DNA of 64,000 nucleotides, from contig JBGPND010000002.1 of NCBI GenBank assembly GCA_041487355.1, forward strand, positions 1 to 64,000, read 5' to 3'. This DNA is from JAMXLO01 sp041487355 (GTDB taxonomy: Bacteria; Pseudomonadota; Alphaproteobacteria; Acetobacterales; Acetobacteraceae). The notes under the pieces were generated by a model. It worked only from the letters and a program-made list of their open reading frames with translations. It was not told the origin of the DNA and ran no database searches. A program made the position numbers and the translations under genes. Of this stretch, positions 25,839 through 35,016 are shown piece after piece; position 1 is the stretch's first letter; each line of letters begins with the position of its first letter.

Positions 25839-27004
25839 TGGTCGCGGGCGGTGTGGGGGGTGGGCCGGGGTCAGGCGGCATTAGTCTGATCACCCCCGGG
25901 TCTGATCCCCGGATCAAGCCCGGGGCCGGGGGCAGGCTGTTGCCTGGGGTCTTGGCCTCGCGCAGTGTCATTGACCGCACCGAGCACGGCGGCATGCAGA
26001 CTGGCAGGTGGGGTCCGAGCAGACCGCCAGCAGATCGAAGAAGGCGGTTGCTGCCTCTGCATGCGGCTCCATCGTCCGGCGCCCGGGGGGCATGCGGGCA
26101 TCGTCGGGCTGGCTCCTTCGTGGCCGAGCGACACCACTGCCGGTCTCCGGGAGAAAGATGCGACGGCAGCCAAAGACCCGTCGGCGGTGAGTGAAACCCT
26201 CGCTCGCCTGACGGCCTGGTCCATGGCATGGGCGACACTGGAACTCTTCCCGCTGCGCGCGGATCTGCCAGAACAGCAACGAGTCAGACCAAATCTCCGC
26301 TCCCGCCGCCATTTGCGGCGCTCGTCGCACGGCGCGGCGGCGATCGGCACGAACGCCGCCGCGGAGGAAGTCGCTGTCTCGCGCGGCATCTCCGCCACAT
26401 CGCTGCGTAATTCGCGCCGCCACCCGAAGACCTGCTGAGGACAGACCTGCGAGCCCGGCGCTACATGGGAAACCCGCGCGCCTGGCACCAGCGTCTCCTC
26501 GACGATCCGCGCCTTCTCCTCCGCCGACCAGCGGGCGCCGACGGCCCGGTCCCGTCAGAACCTCAATACGCCGAAATCCGCCCCTCGCGTCGTCATTAAC
26601 GTCGAACATAGCGCCAGCTCGAAGCCCTCTGACTCAAGCAGACCAAGCACTTTCACACCAAGCGCAACAGAAGGGCTTCAGAGCACCGCTCACGCTCCAT
26701 CAGTCGCTCGGATGGACGACCGCCTGCGGTGTGAGATCGACCAGGCATGACGAACAGCGCGGCGCGCGGGCGGGATGGGAGCATCGGCGCAATCTTGGCC
26801 GGGTCCCAGCGAGACGACAGGCCGGGCGCTCGCGTGTAGGCTGATGGCGTCACACTGGGTCTTCGTGAGTCAGCCGTGCGCCGTAAGCGCCCACCCCTTG
26901 CGGAGAGCTGGAGCGACGTATCGGCGGGACGTGCCGCTGGCGGCTGGGGCCATTTTGGTCCCGAACAGCGCCGGACTCCTGGCGCGCCCCAGCCGCACGA
27001 ACGC
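25839..27004. other. Gene-poor interval with repeat and insertion-sequence debris
   Basis: About 1.17 kb without an intact gene. It starts with a palindromic stretch (around 25896-25930, CCGGGTCTGATCCCCGGATC). It contains an IS66-type TnpA relic on the minus strand (26345-26545). The remainder has many short overlapping frames with no consistent coding signal, including a possible short fragment near 26640-26750. The interval marks the edge of the accessory stretch that separates the two flagellar blocks. Confidence 0.6.
26345..26545 (-). pseudogene. IS66-family TnpA (orf A) relic
   Basis: On the minus strand one frame reads RWSAEEKARIVEETLVPGAR, then VSHVAPGSQVCPQQVFGWRR, then AAAFVPIAAA. 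This is the helix-turn-helix TnpA of IS66 elements (typical: WSxEEKxRIVxETL...GxSxxQVFxWRR). The upstream RRR motif is one base out of frame (an apparent extra C in the CGGCGCCCGCTGG region), and neither a start codon nor TnpB/TnpC follows. The element is therefore a decayed fragment. Confidence 0.6.
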
Positions 27005-29635
27005 CTACGTGATGTCGTTTATGATGTTGAGCGCATAAAGGACGGGCCCGGCGGTGTTGTGGTTGCCGCTGTCACCGACATGCGTCGTGTCCGTGACGCT
27101 CAGCGCGATGACGAAGGCGCAGCGCTCGCCGCGCAACAACTTGGGCGACCCTGGCGGCAGTGGCCCGACGCCGCCGTCGAGCGCGCCCACGATGTCCCAG
27201 TCGGCCAGCGTCCCCTCATCCGCCGGGGCGAGAGGCCCGGGCCAAATGTTTGGCACACGGATCGTGGGGGTCGCTGGCGTGATCGGGAACGGCGCTCCGC
27301 CATTCTTCTGGAACGACAGGCCGTAAGAGCCGAAGTTGTCGTTCGGCGCCTGTTGCGGGGCGGTGGAGTCGATCGGGGGATCCCATGCCACGCCCAGGAT
27401 CGTCGCGGTGGTCCCTACATAGTCCTTGAGATGGAGATCGACGCATGGACCAAGCCCGCCGATCGAGTTGATCTTGGCGACGGGCAGATGGTTGTCGATC
27501 CACACGGCGACCTGGTCTTTCGCGGCGAAGTCGCCCGGGAATGGGCCCGCCGGTAGCAGCCGGTCGCGCACCTCCAGCAGGATGACGTGACGGCCGCTGG
27601 CCCCGCTGTTCCAGAACGGCACCGGCCGCACTTTCGGCACGCTGTAAGTCGTGCCTAAGAATGTGCAGTTGACCGACGACCAGAACGCGACGAGATCGCC
27701 GTTCAGCACGATGTTCGGCGTGATCAGGCCGAGGCAGCCGGACTGCCAAGGATGCGCCGGCGTATCGGCGTAGACGACCGGCGCGATCAGCGGCGATCCG
27801 CCGGTCGCATCCGGGATGTCGGGCACCGGCGCCGCCGGCGGTGCCGCGAAGCGCGTCAGGACGAACTGGGTCATGATCCGGTCGCAGCCGACGATGTAGG
27901 CGCTGCCGGTGACACTGAACGCGCCGCCGACCGACTGCTCGGGCACGGTCGGGCTCGCGTTGTTGGTCGCCTTTATCAACTTGGTGAACGTGCCGAGATG
28001 GAACGGATCCTCCGCCTCAAGCACGTTGACCGTCGCAGCCGCGCTGATCTCTACGGCCTTGGTCTTCAGCGCGAAGGCCCGGCTGACCGCGACGTGCCCG
28101 GCGGCCGAATCGTACACGTCGAGATAGACTGTGAAGTCGGTCTGGCCGGGTGGCAGCAGGGTGACATCGAGATAGCCGAGCGTCCCGGCGATGACCGGGA
28201 CGGTATAGCTCGTGGTGGCCGGCGGACGGCTGCAATCGGGGTAGACGACCGCCTCGTTGACCGGCGGGTTGCCGCCCCAGCTGTAGCGGAGCGTGTAGTG
28301 GTTGAAGGGTGCGCCGGCAGCGGTGCCGGTGATCCGAATGCCCGCCAGGGGCGTGCCGCCGAGCAGGCATGCCGGGACCAGCTCAGGTGCGACGCAGGCG
28401 TTGACCGCCGGCGTGGCGATGTCGCCGACCAGTTGATCGAGGACGCCCTCGGTCGGATGGACCTGCACCCAGCACTCGACGACATTGCCCCAGACGGGCA
28501 CGAAATTTGGACCCGTCGGCACCTGCTGCCAGGACAGAATGGCGCGCACTCGGACGATGTAAGGGTGCTGGCAGCTCGCGCGTAACGGGCGGAAGCTGCG
28601 GCCGACCGCGTAGCACAGATGATGCTCTCGAACCTGCGGGATGTCGTGGACCCGAACCTCGGCCACGCCGACATCCTCGTTGAAATCGACGAAGTCGCCG
28701 TCGCCGTTCCAGTCGATGAAGAAGCGGACGTATTCGTGGCTGCCCGGGCTGCACAAATCGCCCAGGAAGCCGAACGGCAGCTTCACCTGGATGATCGCTT
28801 CGAGAAAATTCCGCTCGGGGTAGAGCCCGATGCACTTCAACTCTTCGAAGCCTGTGTCGCCCTTCAGCGAAAAGACCGGCTTGAGATCGGAGCTCGCCAA
28901 CGTCCCGAAATAGTTCGGGTTCTTCTTGATCAGATCAAGGAACTGCTGGCGTTCCTTGTCGGCCTCCTGCGGTCGTCGCTGCTCCTTGTCGCTTGCCTCC
29001 GCCTTACCGGCTTGAGCGGCGGCGTCCTGCGCGACGCCCAGCACCTTCCCCTGCACCGGATCGATCTGGATCCAGCATTCCAGCACGTTGCCCCAGACCG
29101 GCACGTATTTCCAATCCCCGGGCGGCGGCACCGCCTCCCAGGACAGGATCGCGCGTAACTTGACGATGTACGGTTCCCGGCACGTCGCGAAGAACGGCTG
29201 GAACCGCTTGCGCACGGCATAGCAGAGGTGGTGCTCCTTGACCTGCGGAATGTCGTGGACGTTGACCTTGGCCAGACCGACATCCTCGTTGCTATCGTCG
29301 AAGTCCCCGTCGTTGTCCCAGTCGATGAAGAAGCGAACATATTCGTTGCTGCCTTGCGAGCACATCGGCCCAAGGAAGCCGAACGGCAGCTTCACCTGGA
29401 GCGTGGCCTCGAGCATGTTCTGCTCGGGCCAGAGGCCGACACAGGTCAGCGCCTCATAGCTCGTGTTCGACTTGATCGCCTGAACGACCGGGAAGTCGGT
29501 GTTGGAGACCGTGCCAAAGTAATTCGGGTTGTTGGCGAGCAATTTCGTGAACTGGAGCCGCTCCTTCATGAACAGCTCCGTACCATTCGGCAGACGGTCC
29601 ACGATTCGTGCTCCCACTATATGGCGCAGTGGCAC
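27005..29635 (-). CDS. Large protein with duplicated GEVED-like domains (function unknown)
   Basis: Up to 876 residues. Two copies of a ~170-residue module occupy about residues 28-196 and 229-397 and share NPNYFGT, QVKLPFGFLG, EYVRFFIDW(D/N)(N/G)DGDF, VHDIPQV(K/R)EHHLCYAV and ILSW...VPVWGNV(L/V)ECW. The FIDWNGDGDF part resembles the GEVED domain (Ca-binding-like DxDxD loop) of surface proteins. A charged coiled linker separates the copies. The remaining half is beta-rich with Ig-like strands. No signal peptide is visible at the start used. The GTG at 29635 has no ribosome binding site; GTG 29602 or ATG 29569 (after GGAG) are better starts. It stands alone beside an IS relic. Confidence 0.75.
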   Translation of the reverse strand: MPLRHIVGARIVDRLPNGTELFMKERLQFTKLLANNPNYFGTVSNTDFPVVQAIKSNTSYEALTCVGLWPEQNMLEATLQVKLPFGFLGPMCSQGSNEYVRFFIDWDNDGDFDDSNEDVGLAKVNVHDIPQVKEHHLCYAVRKRFQPFFATCREPYIVKLRAILSWEAVPPPGDWKYVPVWGNVLECWIQIDPVQGKVLGVAQDAAAQAGKAEASDKEQRRPQEADKERQQFLDLIKKNPNYFGTLASSDLKPVFSLKGDTGFEELKCIGLYPERNFLEAIIQVKLPFGFLGDLCSPGSHEYVRFFIDWNGDGDFVDFNEDVGVAEVRVHDIPQVREHHLCYAVGRSFRPLRASCQHPYIVRVRAILSWQQVPTGPNFVPVWGNVVECWVQVHPTEGVLDQLVGDIATPAVNACVAPELVPACLLGGTPLAGIRITGTAAGAPFNHYTLRYSWGGNPPVNEAVVYPDCSRPPATTSYTVPVIAGTLGYLDVTLLPPGQTDFTVYLDVYDSAAGHVAVSRAFALKTKAVEISAAATVNVLEAEDPFHLGTFTKLIKATNNASPTVPEQSVGGAFSVTGSAYIVGCDRIMTQFVLTRFAAPPAAPVPDIPDATGGSPLIAPVVYADTPAHPWQSGCLGLITPNIVLNGDLVAFWSSVNCTFLGTTYSVPKVRPVPFWNSGASGRHVILLEVRDRLLPAGPFPGDFAAKDQVAVWIDNHLPVAKINSIGGLGPCVDLHLKDYVGTTATILGVAWDPPIDSTAPQQAPNDNFGSYGLSFQKNGGAPFPITPATPTIRVPNIWPGPLAPADEGTLADWDIVGALDGGVGPLPPGSPKLLRGERCAFVIALSVTDTTHVGDSGNHNTAGPVLYALNIINDIT

Positions 29636-30128
29636 TGGAAGCTAACCCGCAGTACCGGGAGACTTCCCGATCCGCAATATACCTCGTTGAAGCAACTATA
29701 GAGATAAACATTCCGAGAGCATCGCAATCGCAAAGAACCGGTGGGGACAGCTTCCACGCCGCACCTCCACTCTGTACCGGTAACTGCTCAACCGGGGGCG
29801 AGCACAGATTGGCCGAGCTTGTAAGGAGGTTCTAACCAGCCGATTTGCCTTTGCGTTCTTATGCAGCGTCGGTCGGAGTGCGACGAACCCGGCTCGCCAG
29901 CCAAAGCCCGCTCTGCCGCAAACCAGCCTCCGACCATACCAACCGCCCATCCACTCTGCGGCTGCCCGCTCCCGGCACTATGCGAACCCCGCCTCCCGCC
30001 CGCCTTCGCCCGACCCAATCGCACCGCCCCGGGATGGCGGGCGAATGGCCAAGCTGGCATAGTCCTCCGCTTGGTGAGCGCGTCCTAACGCCTCGCCGCT
30101 GATCCGTGGGAACAAGGTTGGAAGCGAC
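29636..30128. other. Divergent intergenic region
   Basis: 493 bases between the leftward GEVED-like gene and the rightward LLM gene. There is no plausible ORF with family resemblance. A Shine-Dalgarno-like TTGTAAGGAGGTTC at about 29818-29831 is not followed by a gene. Both neighbours presumably have promoters here, but I see no convincing -35/-10 or sigma-54 match. Confidence 0.5.
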
Positions 30129-31271
30129 ATGATCAAACGATTCCACGTCCTCTATGTCGGCCAGGTCGACCTGGACAATATCGGCCTCCAGGGCACGCCG
30201 GCGAACGACCGGCGCTATCCGAACGAGCGCCTGAGCGAGGTGTTCTGGACCACGCGCGACATGGCGCGGGTGATGGACGATCTCGGCTACTACGCGCTGT
30301 GGAGCGCGGAGCACCACTTCCAGCGCGAAGGCTATGAGTGCCTGCCCAACCTGGTGCAGCTCGGGCTGTGGCTCGCCACCCAGACCAAGCGCCTGAAGTT
30401 CGGCTGCGCGTTCAACGTGCTGCCGATGTGGCATCCGATCCGCCTCGCGGAAGACTACGCGATGGCCGACATCGTCACCGACGGCCGCATCATCATGGGT
30501 GTCGGGCGTGGCTACCACACGCGCGAGGTGGAGACCTTCGGCGGGCCGCTGATCGATGCGGAGAAGAACCGCGAATATTTCGAGGAGCAGTTGCAGCTCC
30601 TGCTCACCTGCTTCAACGAGGAGCAGTTCCACTTCAAGGGCAAGTATTTCGAGTGCCCGCCGCCGGTGGACTATCGCGGCTATCGGCTGACCGACATCAC
30701 CACGGTGCCGCGGCCGAAGCACCTGCCGGTGGAGATCTGGATGCCGGTCGCCAGCGGCAAGACGATCGACATGATGGCGAAGTATGGCCTGAAGGCCATG
30801 GTCACGCTGAACGGCGAGAAGATCCTCGACGACGTGGTGCGCGCCTACCAGGCGGCGTGCGCGCGGCACGGGCAGGAGAAGCAGCTCGGCCAGGACATGA
30901 TCTGGGGGACGGGTCTGTATCTCGCCGCCAGCCAGGAGGAGGCGATCCGCCGGGTCGAGCCCGCCCACGACGAACGCTACAAGTGGTTCGCGCCGTTCGG
31001 CTTCGTGCGCTACGCCGACGAGCAGGGCCGCACCTGGGGAACGCCGGGCGCGCCGGCGAAAATCCCGTCACTGCGCGACGGCGTGCAGCAGAAGGCCTGG
31101 TTCTGCGGCCCGCCGGGCCAGGTTATCGACGGCATCAAGTCGATCGAGGCCAGGTATCCGGGCCTCGAGGACTACATGATCCACTGGGCCGAGGGGCTCT
31201 CGCCGGCGGAGTTCGAGGAGCAGCTTCGCTGGTTCGCCCGCGACGTGATGCCGGCGTTCAACCGGGCGTAA
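30129..31271 (+). CDS. LLM-class flavin-dependent oxidoreductase
   Basis: 380 residues of luciferase-like TIM-barrel type. Features include YYALWSAEHHFQREGYECLP (the usual 'WvaEHHf' substrate/flavin segment), RLAEDYAMADIVTDGRIIMG followed by VGRGYHTREVETFG, and the C-terminal FCGPPGQVIDGIKSIEARYP. Such enzymes oxygenate with FMNH2 or F420H2. No partner flavin reductase is adjacent, so the substrate is unknown. The upstream region is gene-free and a repeat follows the stop. Confidence 0.9.
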   Translation: MIKRFHVLYVGQVDLDNIGLQGTPANDRRYPNERLSEVFWTTRDMARVMDDLGYYALWSAEHHFQREGYECLPNLVQLGLWLATQTKRLKFGCAFNVLPMWHPIRLAEDYAMADIVTDGRIIMGVGRGYHTREVETFGGPLIDAEKNREYFEEQLQLLLTCFNEEQFHFKGKYFECPPPVDYRGYRLTDITTVPRPKHLPVEIWMPVASGKTIDMMAKYGLKAMVTLNGEKILDDVVRAYQAACARHGQEKQLGQDMIWGTGLYLAASQEEAIRRVEPAHDERYKWFAPFGFVRYADEQGRTWGTPGAPAKIPSLRDGVQQKAWFCGPPGQVIDGIKSIEARYPGLEDYMIHWAEGLSPAEFEEQLRWFARDVMPAFNRA

Positions 31272-31314
31272 GGTCGGGTTGCGCGCAGGCCGAAAGATGC
31301 GCGCAGCCCCACCA

Positions 31315-31442
31315 TAGCGGGTTCAGGGCGACCGGAAACGCGAGCGATCCTCGCCAGTCGTGATGGGTATCGCTGCGCTCAACCCATCCTACAGGCTGCG
31401 GCGTAGCGGCGTAGGATGGGTTGAGCACAGCGAAACCCATCA
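31315..31442. repeat. Palindromic dispersed repeat (ATGGGTTTCGCTGCGC family), copy 1
   Basis: Arms 31361-31392 and 31411-31442 (TGATGGGTATCGCTGCGCTC... and its inverse) form a long hairpin. The 80 bases from 31315 to 31394 closely match 63921-64000 at the end of the window, including a leading GGTTCAGGG(C/T)GACCGGAA block. The right end supplies the TGA that terminates the convergent DUF29 gene at 31440. Confidence 0.85.
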
Positions 31443-31976
31443 TTCCGGCGACATTCCAGTTATGCTGAACGTGCTCTGGGAAGCCGGTCGGATGCGAGCG
31501 ACCGCACCGAGGACGCCAGACCCCGAAAAGGGGAAGTCCTCGGCTGCGAAGGGGCATGGCGTTCCGATCAACGCGGATCGTACCGCCGCAGCCCTGTCTT
31601 CGTCCCAGGCTGCCAGTTTCGCGGTAACGACCTCCAGGGCATCGTGCCAGAGCGACTCCAGCCCCAGTCTGGATCGCATGGACCGACTGATCCTCCGCCG
31701 AAGGGCAACATTCCATGCCGTGATCTCCGAGATCCAACCCCTCGCCGCTGGTGCGTCGGGATCGGCCCAGAGCAGAACCAGGTGGACAAGGATATTCTCG
31801 ATCAGGCTCTCGACGGCGTGGAATTCGCCTTTCCCCACGTCTTCGATCTCCTCGATAACGTTGGCCAGATCGAGCTCGTTCGGCAAATCCCGTCGCGCAG
31901 CCAAGGCGCGCAATACTGCTGCCTGCTGCTCCGCCCAGGCGTAGACATCTTCGTCATAGAGGCTGCTCTCGCCCAT
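31440..31976 (-). CDS. DUF29 family protein
   Basis: 178 residues from ATG 31974-31976. The DUF29 core is clear: LYDEDVYAWAEQQAAVLRAL, LDLANVIEEIEDVGKGEFHA and LIENILVHLVLLWA. The family is small, mostly helical and of unknown function, common in cyanobacteria and alphaproteobacteria. The C-terminal 20 residues (ending FSITGMSPE) do not look like the usual DUF29 tail, and the stop codon lies in the adjoining palindromic repeat. The end may therefore have been altered by repeat insertion. Confidence 0.85.
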   Translation of the reverse strand: MGESSLYDEDVYAWAEQQAAVLRALAARRDLPNELDLANVIEEIEDVGKGEFHAVESLIENILVHLVLLWADPDAPAARGWISEITAWNVALRRRISRSMRSRLGLESLWHDALEVVTAKLAAWDEDRAAAVRSALIGTPCPFAAEDFPFSGSGVLGAVARIRPASQSTFSITGMSPE

Positions 31977-32031
31977 CGGCTCCTCCAGGGCACCAACTTG
32001 GTGCCAGCGAGCGAACGGCGCAACCGACGCG

Positions 32032-32448
<417 letters not shown>

Positions 32449-32624
32449 GCCACCGGTCCTGCCTTTCCTGTCGCTGCGCTCCCGCCTTGGACTCTTCGGA
32501 AGCCGCGAAACCCCCCGGCCCGTCCTCGGTCGCATTTGCGCGGGCTTATAGCGGTGGCTGATAGCTCCGCCAAGGGTGCGCGAGAAAGCTTCGACAGGCT
32601 GACACGGAATGGTTTAGGCCCCGG

Positions 32625-33029
32625 TCAGAGATGACGGCGCGCCAGCTCCACCCGGACGCGCACGATGATCGCCGAGACCATGGCCGCAAGCCGGCGATCG
32701 GTCGCGTGCGGCACCGCGGCGGCCAGCTCGGCCAGGTGCTGCAGCGCCGCCATATCGTCGTTTCCGGTCAGCAGCGCCCGCTGCAGTTCGGCCAGTGCCG
32801 CCAGCAAGTCCTGGCCATGGCGGCGCGCCTCCCGATCCTCCGCCGTCTCGCCGCCCAACTCTTGCAGCGTAAGCATGGAAGCCAGCGCCGCCGCCGGCGC
32901 AGCTTCGGTCGCGGCATGGCTGGAAACGGTCGTTTCGATTGGCACCGTGAACCCGGCCGAAGCCCGCGCCGGTCCCCGCGCGCCGAGGCGGGCGGCACTG
33001 GGCCGGCCGATGCCTTCAATCGCTGCCAT
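32625..33029 (-). CDS. fliX: Flagellar assembly regulator FliX
   Basis: 134 residues starting MAAIEGIGRPSAARLGARGP, matching the conserved N-terminus of FliX. The C-terminal helices (RRHGQDLLAALAELQRALL, then DRRLAAMVSAIIVRVRVELA) also fit. In Caulobacter FliX couples early basal-body assembly to activity of the sigma-54 activator FlbD. Two sigma-54 promoters in this window fit that role. It is divergent from flgI as in Caulobacter. Confidence 0.88.
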   Translation of the reverse strand: MAAIEGIGRPSAARLGARGPARASAGFTVPIETTVSSHAATEAAPAAALASMLTLQELGGETAEDREARRHGQDLLAALAELQRALLTGNDDMAALQHLAELAAAVPHATDRRLAAMVSAIIVRVRVELARRHL

Positions 33030-33122
33030 GCACCCGGCTCCTTCTTCTCACCCTGCGTGCCGCGCGGCAGATCCTGCCGGGCCGCCGCGCGCCGAAAGCA
33101 GCCGATCGCGCCGTTCCGGCCG

Positions 33123-33137
33123 TGGCACGCTGCTTGC
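33123..33137 (+). promoter_or_regulatory. Sigma-54 promoter of flgI
   Basis: TGGCACGCTGCTTGC matches TGGCAC-N5-TTGC at every fixed position and differs from the flgF promoter only inside the spacer. It lies 59 bp before the flgI TTG start, with transcription expected near 33149. It is positioned to drive flgI-cheL-flbY. Confidence 0.85.
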
Positions 33138-33196
33138 GCTTACTCGGTGCAGACTGACCGCAAATCCTTACGGCCCTGCTACCGCCGAGGCTCACC

Positions 33197-34297
33197 TTGC
33201 CCAAGCTCCTTCGCCCGCTCATCCTGCTCGTTCTGCTCGCCGCGTCCCTGCCGGCGGCGGCGCAGGTCCGCATCAAGGACATCGCCGATGTCGAGGGAAT
33301 CCGCGAGAACCAGCTCATCGGCTACGGCCTGGTGGTCGGGCTGAACAACACCGGCGACAAGCTGGACAACTCGGTCTTCACCCGTGAATCGCTGATCGGC
33401 ATGCTGGAGCGGCTGGGCGTGAACACCCGCGACCAGGTTGCCAAGCTCTCCACCAAGAACATCGCCGCGGTGATGGTCACCGCCGAACTGCCGGCCTTCG
33501 CCCGCAGCGGCAGCCGGATCGATGTCGCCGTTTCCGCCCTCGGCGACGCCACCAACCTCACCGGCGGCACGCTGCTGGTGACGCCTCTGCTGGCGGCCGA
33601 TGGCGAAGTGTATGCGGTGGCCCAGGGCGCGCTCGCCACCGGCGCGATCGCCGCGCGCGGCGCCGCCACCTCGGTGACACGCGGCGTTCCCACCTCGGCA
33701 CGCATTACCAATGGCGCGACGGTCGAGCGCGAGGTGGCATTTCGGTTGGACAAGACCACCGCCCTCCGGCTCGGCTTGCGCAATCCTGACCTCACGACCG
33801 CCAGGCGCATCGCCGCCGCGATCAACACGGCGATCGGTCCCGTCGCACGCGCCACCGATCCGCGCACGGTCGCACTCGACCTGGCCGGCCGCGACCCGAT
33901 CGACGCACTCGCCGCGCTTGAGGACCTGCGCGTCGAGCCGGATAGCCCCGCCATAGTGGTGATCGAGGAAGCGAGCGGCACCATCGTGATGGGAGCCAAT
34001 GTCCGCATCAGCACCGTGGCCATCGCGCAGGGCAATCTGACCATCCGGGTGACCGAGACACCCGAGGTGAGCCAGCCGGCCCCGCTCTCCGGCGGGACCA
34101 CCACCGTCGTTCCGCGCACGCAGGTGCAGATAGACGACCAGCACGACCGCAAGCTGGGCATCCTGCAGGGCAGCGTGACGTTGCGGGACCTGGTCGCCAG
34201 CCTGAATGCGCTTGGCATCGGCCCGCGCGACATGATCAGCATCCTCCAGTCGATCAAGGCGGCCGGCGCGCTGCAAGCGGACCTGCAGGTGCGCTGA
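33197..34297 (+). CDS. flgI: Flagellar P-ring protein FlgI
   Basis: 366 residues. The start is TTG 33197, supported by CCGAGG 6 nt upstream and by the signal peptide that follows (LLRPLILLVLLAASLPAAAQ). The mature protein begins VRIKDIADVEGIRENQLIGY and contains the FlgI signatures GLVVGLNNTGDKLDNSVFTR and IVVIEEASGTIVMGANVRIS. It forms the P ring in the peptidoglycan layer around the FlgG rod. The next gene starts in a TGATG overlap. Confidence 0.96.
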   Translation: MPKLLRPLILLVLLAASLPAAAQVRIKDIADVEGIRENQLIGYGLVVGLNNTGDKLDNSVFTRESLIGMLERLGVNTRDQVAKLSTKNIAAVMVTAELPAFARSGSRIDVAVSALGDATNLTGGTLLVTPLLAADGEVYAVAQGALATGAIAARGAATSVTRGVPTSARITNGATVEREVAFRLDKTTALRLGLRNPDLTTARRIAAAINTAIGPVARATDPRTVALDLAGRDPIDALAALEDLRVEPDSPAIVVIEEASGTIVMGANVRISTVAIAQGNLTIRVTETPEVSQPAPLSGGTTTVVPRTQVQIDDQHDRKLGILQGSVTLRDLVASLNALGIGPRDMISILQSIKAAGALQADLQVR

Positions 34298-34599
34298 TGA
34301 GCGGCCACATCCTGCCTTCCCCTGTGCCGCTTCCGGCAAGCACCCTGCCACAGGAGCGGGTGAGCAAGCTCTGGCAGGCGGCAAAGGACTTCGAGGCAAT
34401 GGCGCTCGGCCGGCTACTGGCGCCAATGTTCGAGACCGTCGATACGGCACATTCGGCCTTCGGTGGCAGCGACGCCGAGGCGAGCTGGCGGCCGATGCTG
34501 GTGGACGCGATCGGCAAGCAAATCGCCGCGCATGGCGGACTGGGACTCGCCGCGCCGGTGTTCGCCGCGATGCTGCGCGCACAGGAGCAGACACAATGA
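34297..34599 (+). CDS. cheL: Rod-binding protein (FlgJ N-terminal domain; CheL type)
   Basis: 100 residues. The FlgJ rod-binding domain is visible in LWQAAKDFEAMALGRLLAPM and ASWRPMLVDAIGKQIAAHGG. There is no muramidase domain, which is normal for the alphaproteobacterial version named CheL in Caulobacter. It caps or chaperones rod assembly. The start overlaps the flgI stop by one base (TGATG) and the stop overlaps flbY as ATGA. Confidence 0.87.
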   Translation: MSGHILPSPVPLPASTLPQERVSKLWQAAKDFEAMALGRLLAPMFETVDTAHSAFGGSDAEASWRPMLVDAIGKQIAAHGGLGLAAPVFAAMLRAQEQTQ

Positions 34600-34979
34600 G
34601 CAAGGAACTGATCGCGGCCGCCTGCCTGCTCGCGGACGCGCTGGCCGAGGAGAATACGGCTCTGGCGGCACTCGATCTGCCACGCGCGGTGTCAATGCTG
34701 GCAGACAAGCAACGCGCCGTCACGGGCTTCCTCGCGGCGCGGGATGCCCAGCGCATCGCCACGCAGCACGCCATGATCGAGCCCCTGGCGCGGCGCCTCC
34801 AGTCGCTGTCGCAGGAAAACCGGACGCTGCTGGAGCGCGCCATCGCCGTGCAGGGGCGGGTGATCGGCGTGATCGCCCGGGCCGCCGTGCCGGCGGTTGC
34901 GCCATCGGGTTATTCCCCCCATGGCACCCCCGGCCATCCCGCCCGGCCGACGGCTCTCGCTCTCTCCGCCAGAGCCTGA
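34596..34979 (+). CDS. FlgN-like flagellar chaperone (FlbY position)
   Basis: 127 residues, mostly helical: LLADALAEENTALAALDLPR, SMLADKQRAVTGFLAARDAQ and LQSLSQENRTLLERAIAVQG. The pattern of an E-E/N-T/A-A-L helix followed by a K/Q-rich helix resembles FlgN-type export chaperones for hook-associated proteins. Its place after flgI-cheL corresponds to flbY in Caulobacter. The C-terminal 25 residues are Pro/Gly-rich and probably disordered. Confidence 0.7.
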   Translation: MSKELIAAACLLADALAEENTALAALDLPRAVSMLADKQRAVTGFLAARDAQRIATQHAMIEPLARRLQSLSQENRTLLERAIAVQGRVIGVIARAAVPAVAPSGYSPHGTPGHPARPTALALSARA

Positions 34980-35016
34980 ACTACCGGCATTGCCATCGGC
35001 GTGATACTGCCAGCGC

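Noticed and set aside
25871..26609. Possible intact 205-213-residue gene after flgH
   Set aside because: Only about 65 residues match IS66 TnpA and the frame is broken there; the remainder lacks coding character, so it is treated as a relic.
30058..30079. Possible sigma-54 promoter before the LLM gene (TGGCATAGTCCTCCGCTTGG)
   Set aside because: The -12 TTGC is not at the required spacing from the -24 GG; the resemblance is superficial.
31258..31737. 159-residue minus-strand frame overlapping the repeat and DUF29
   Set aside because: It translates the palindromic repeat and conflicts with the DUF29 frame, which has recognisable family motifs.
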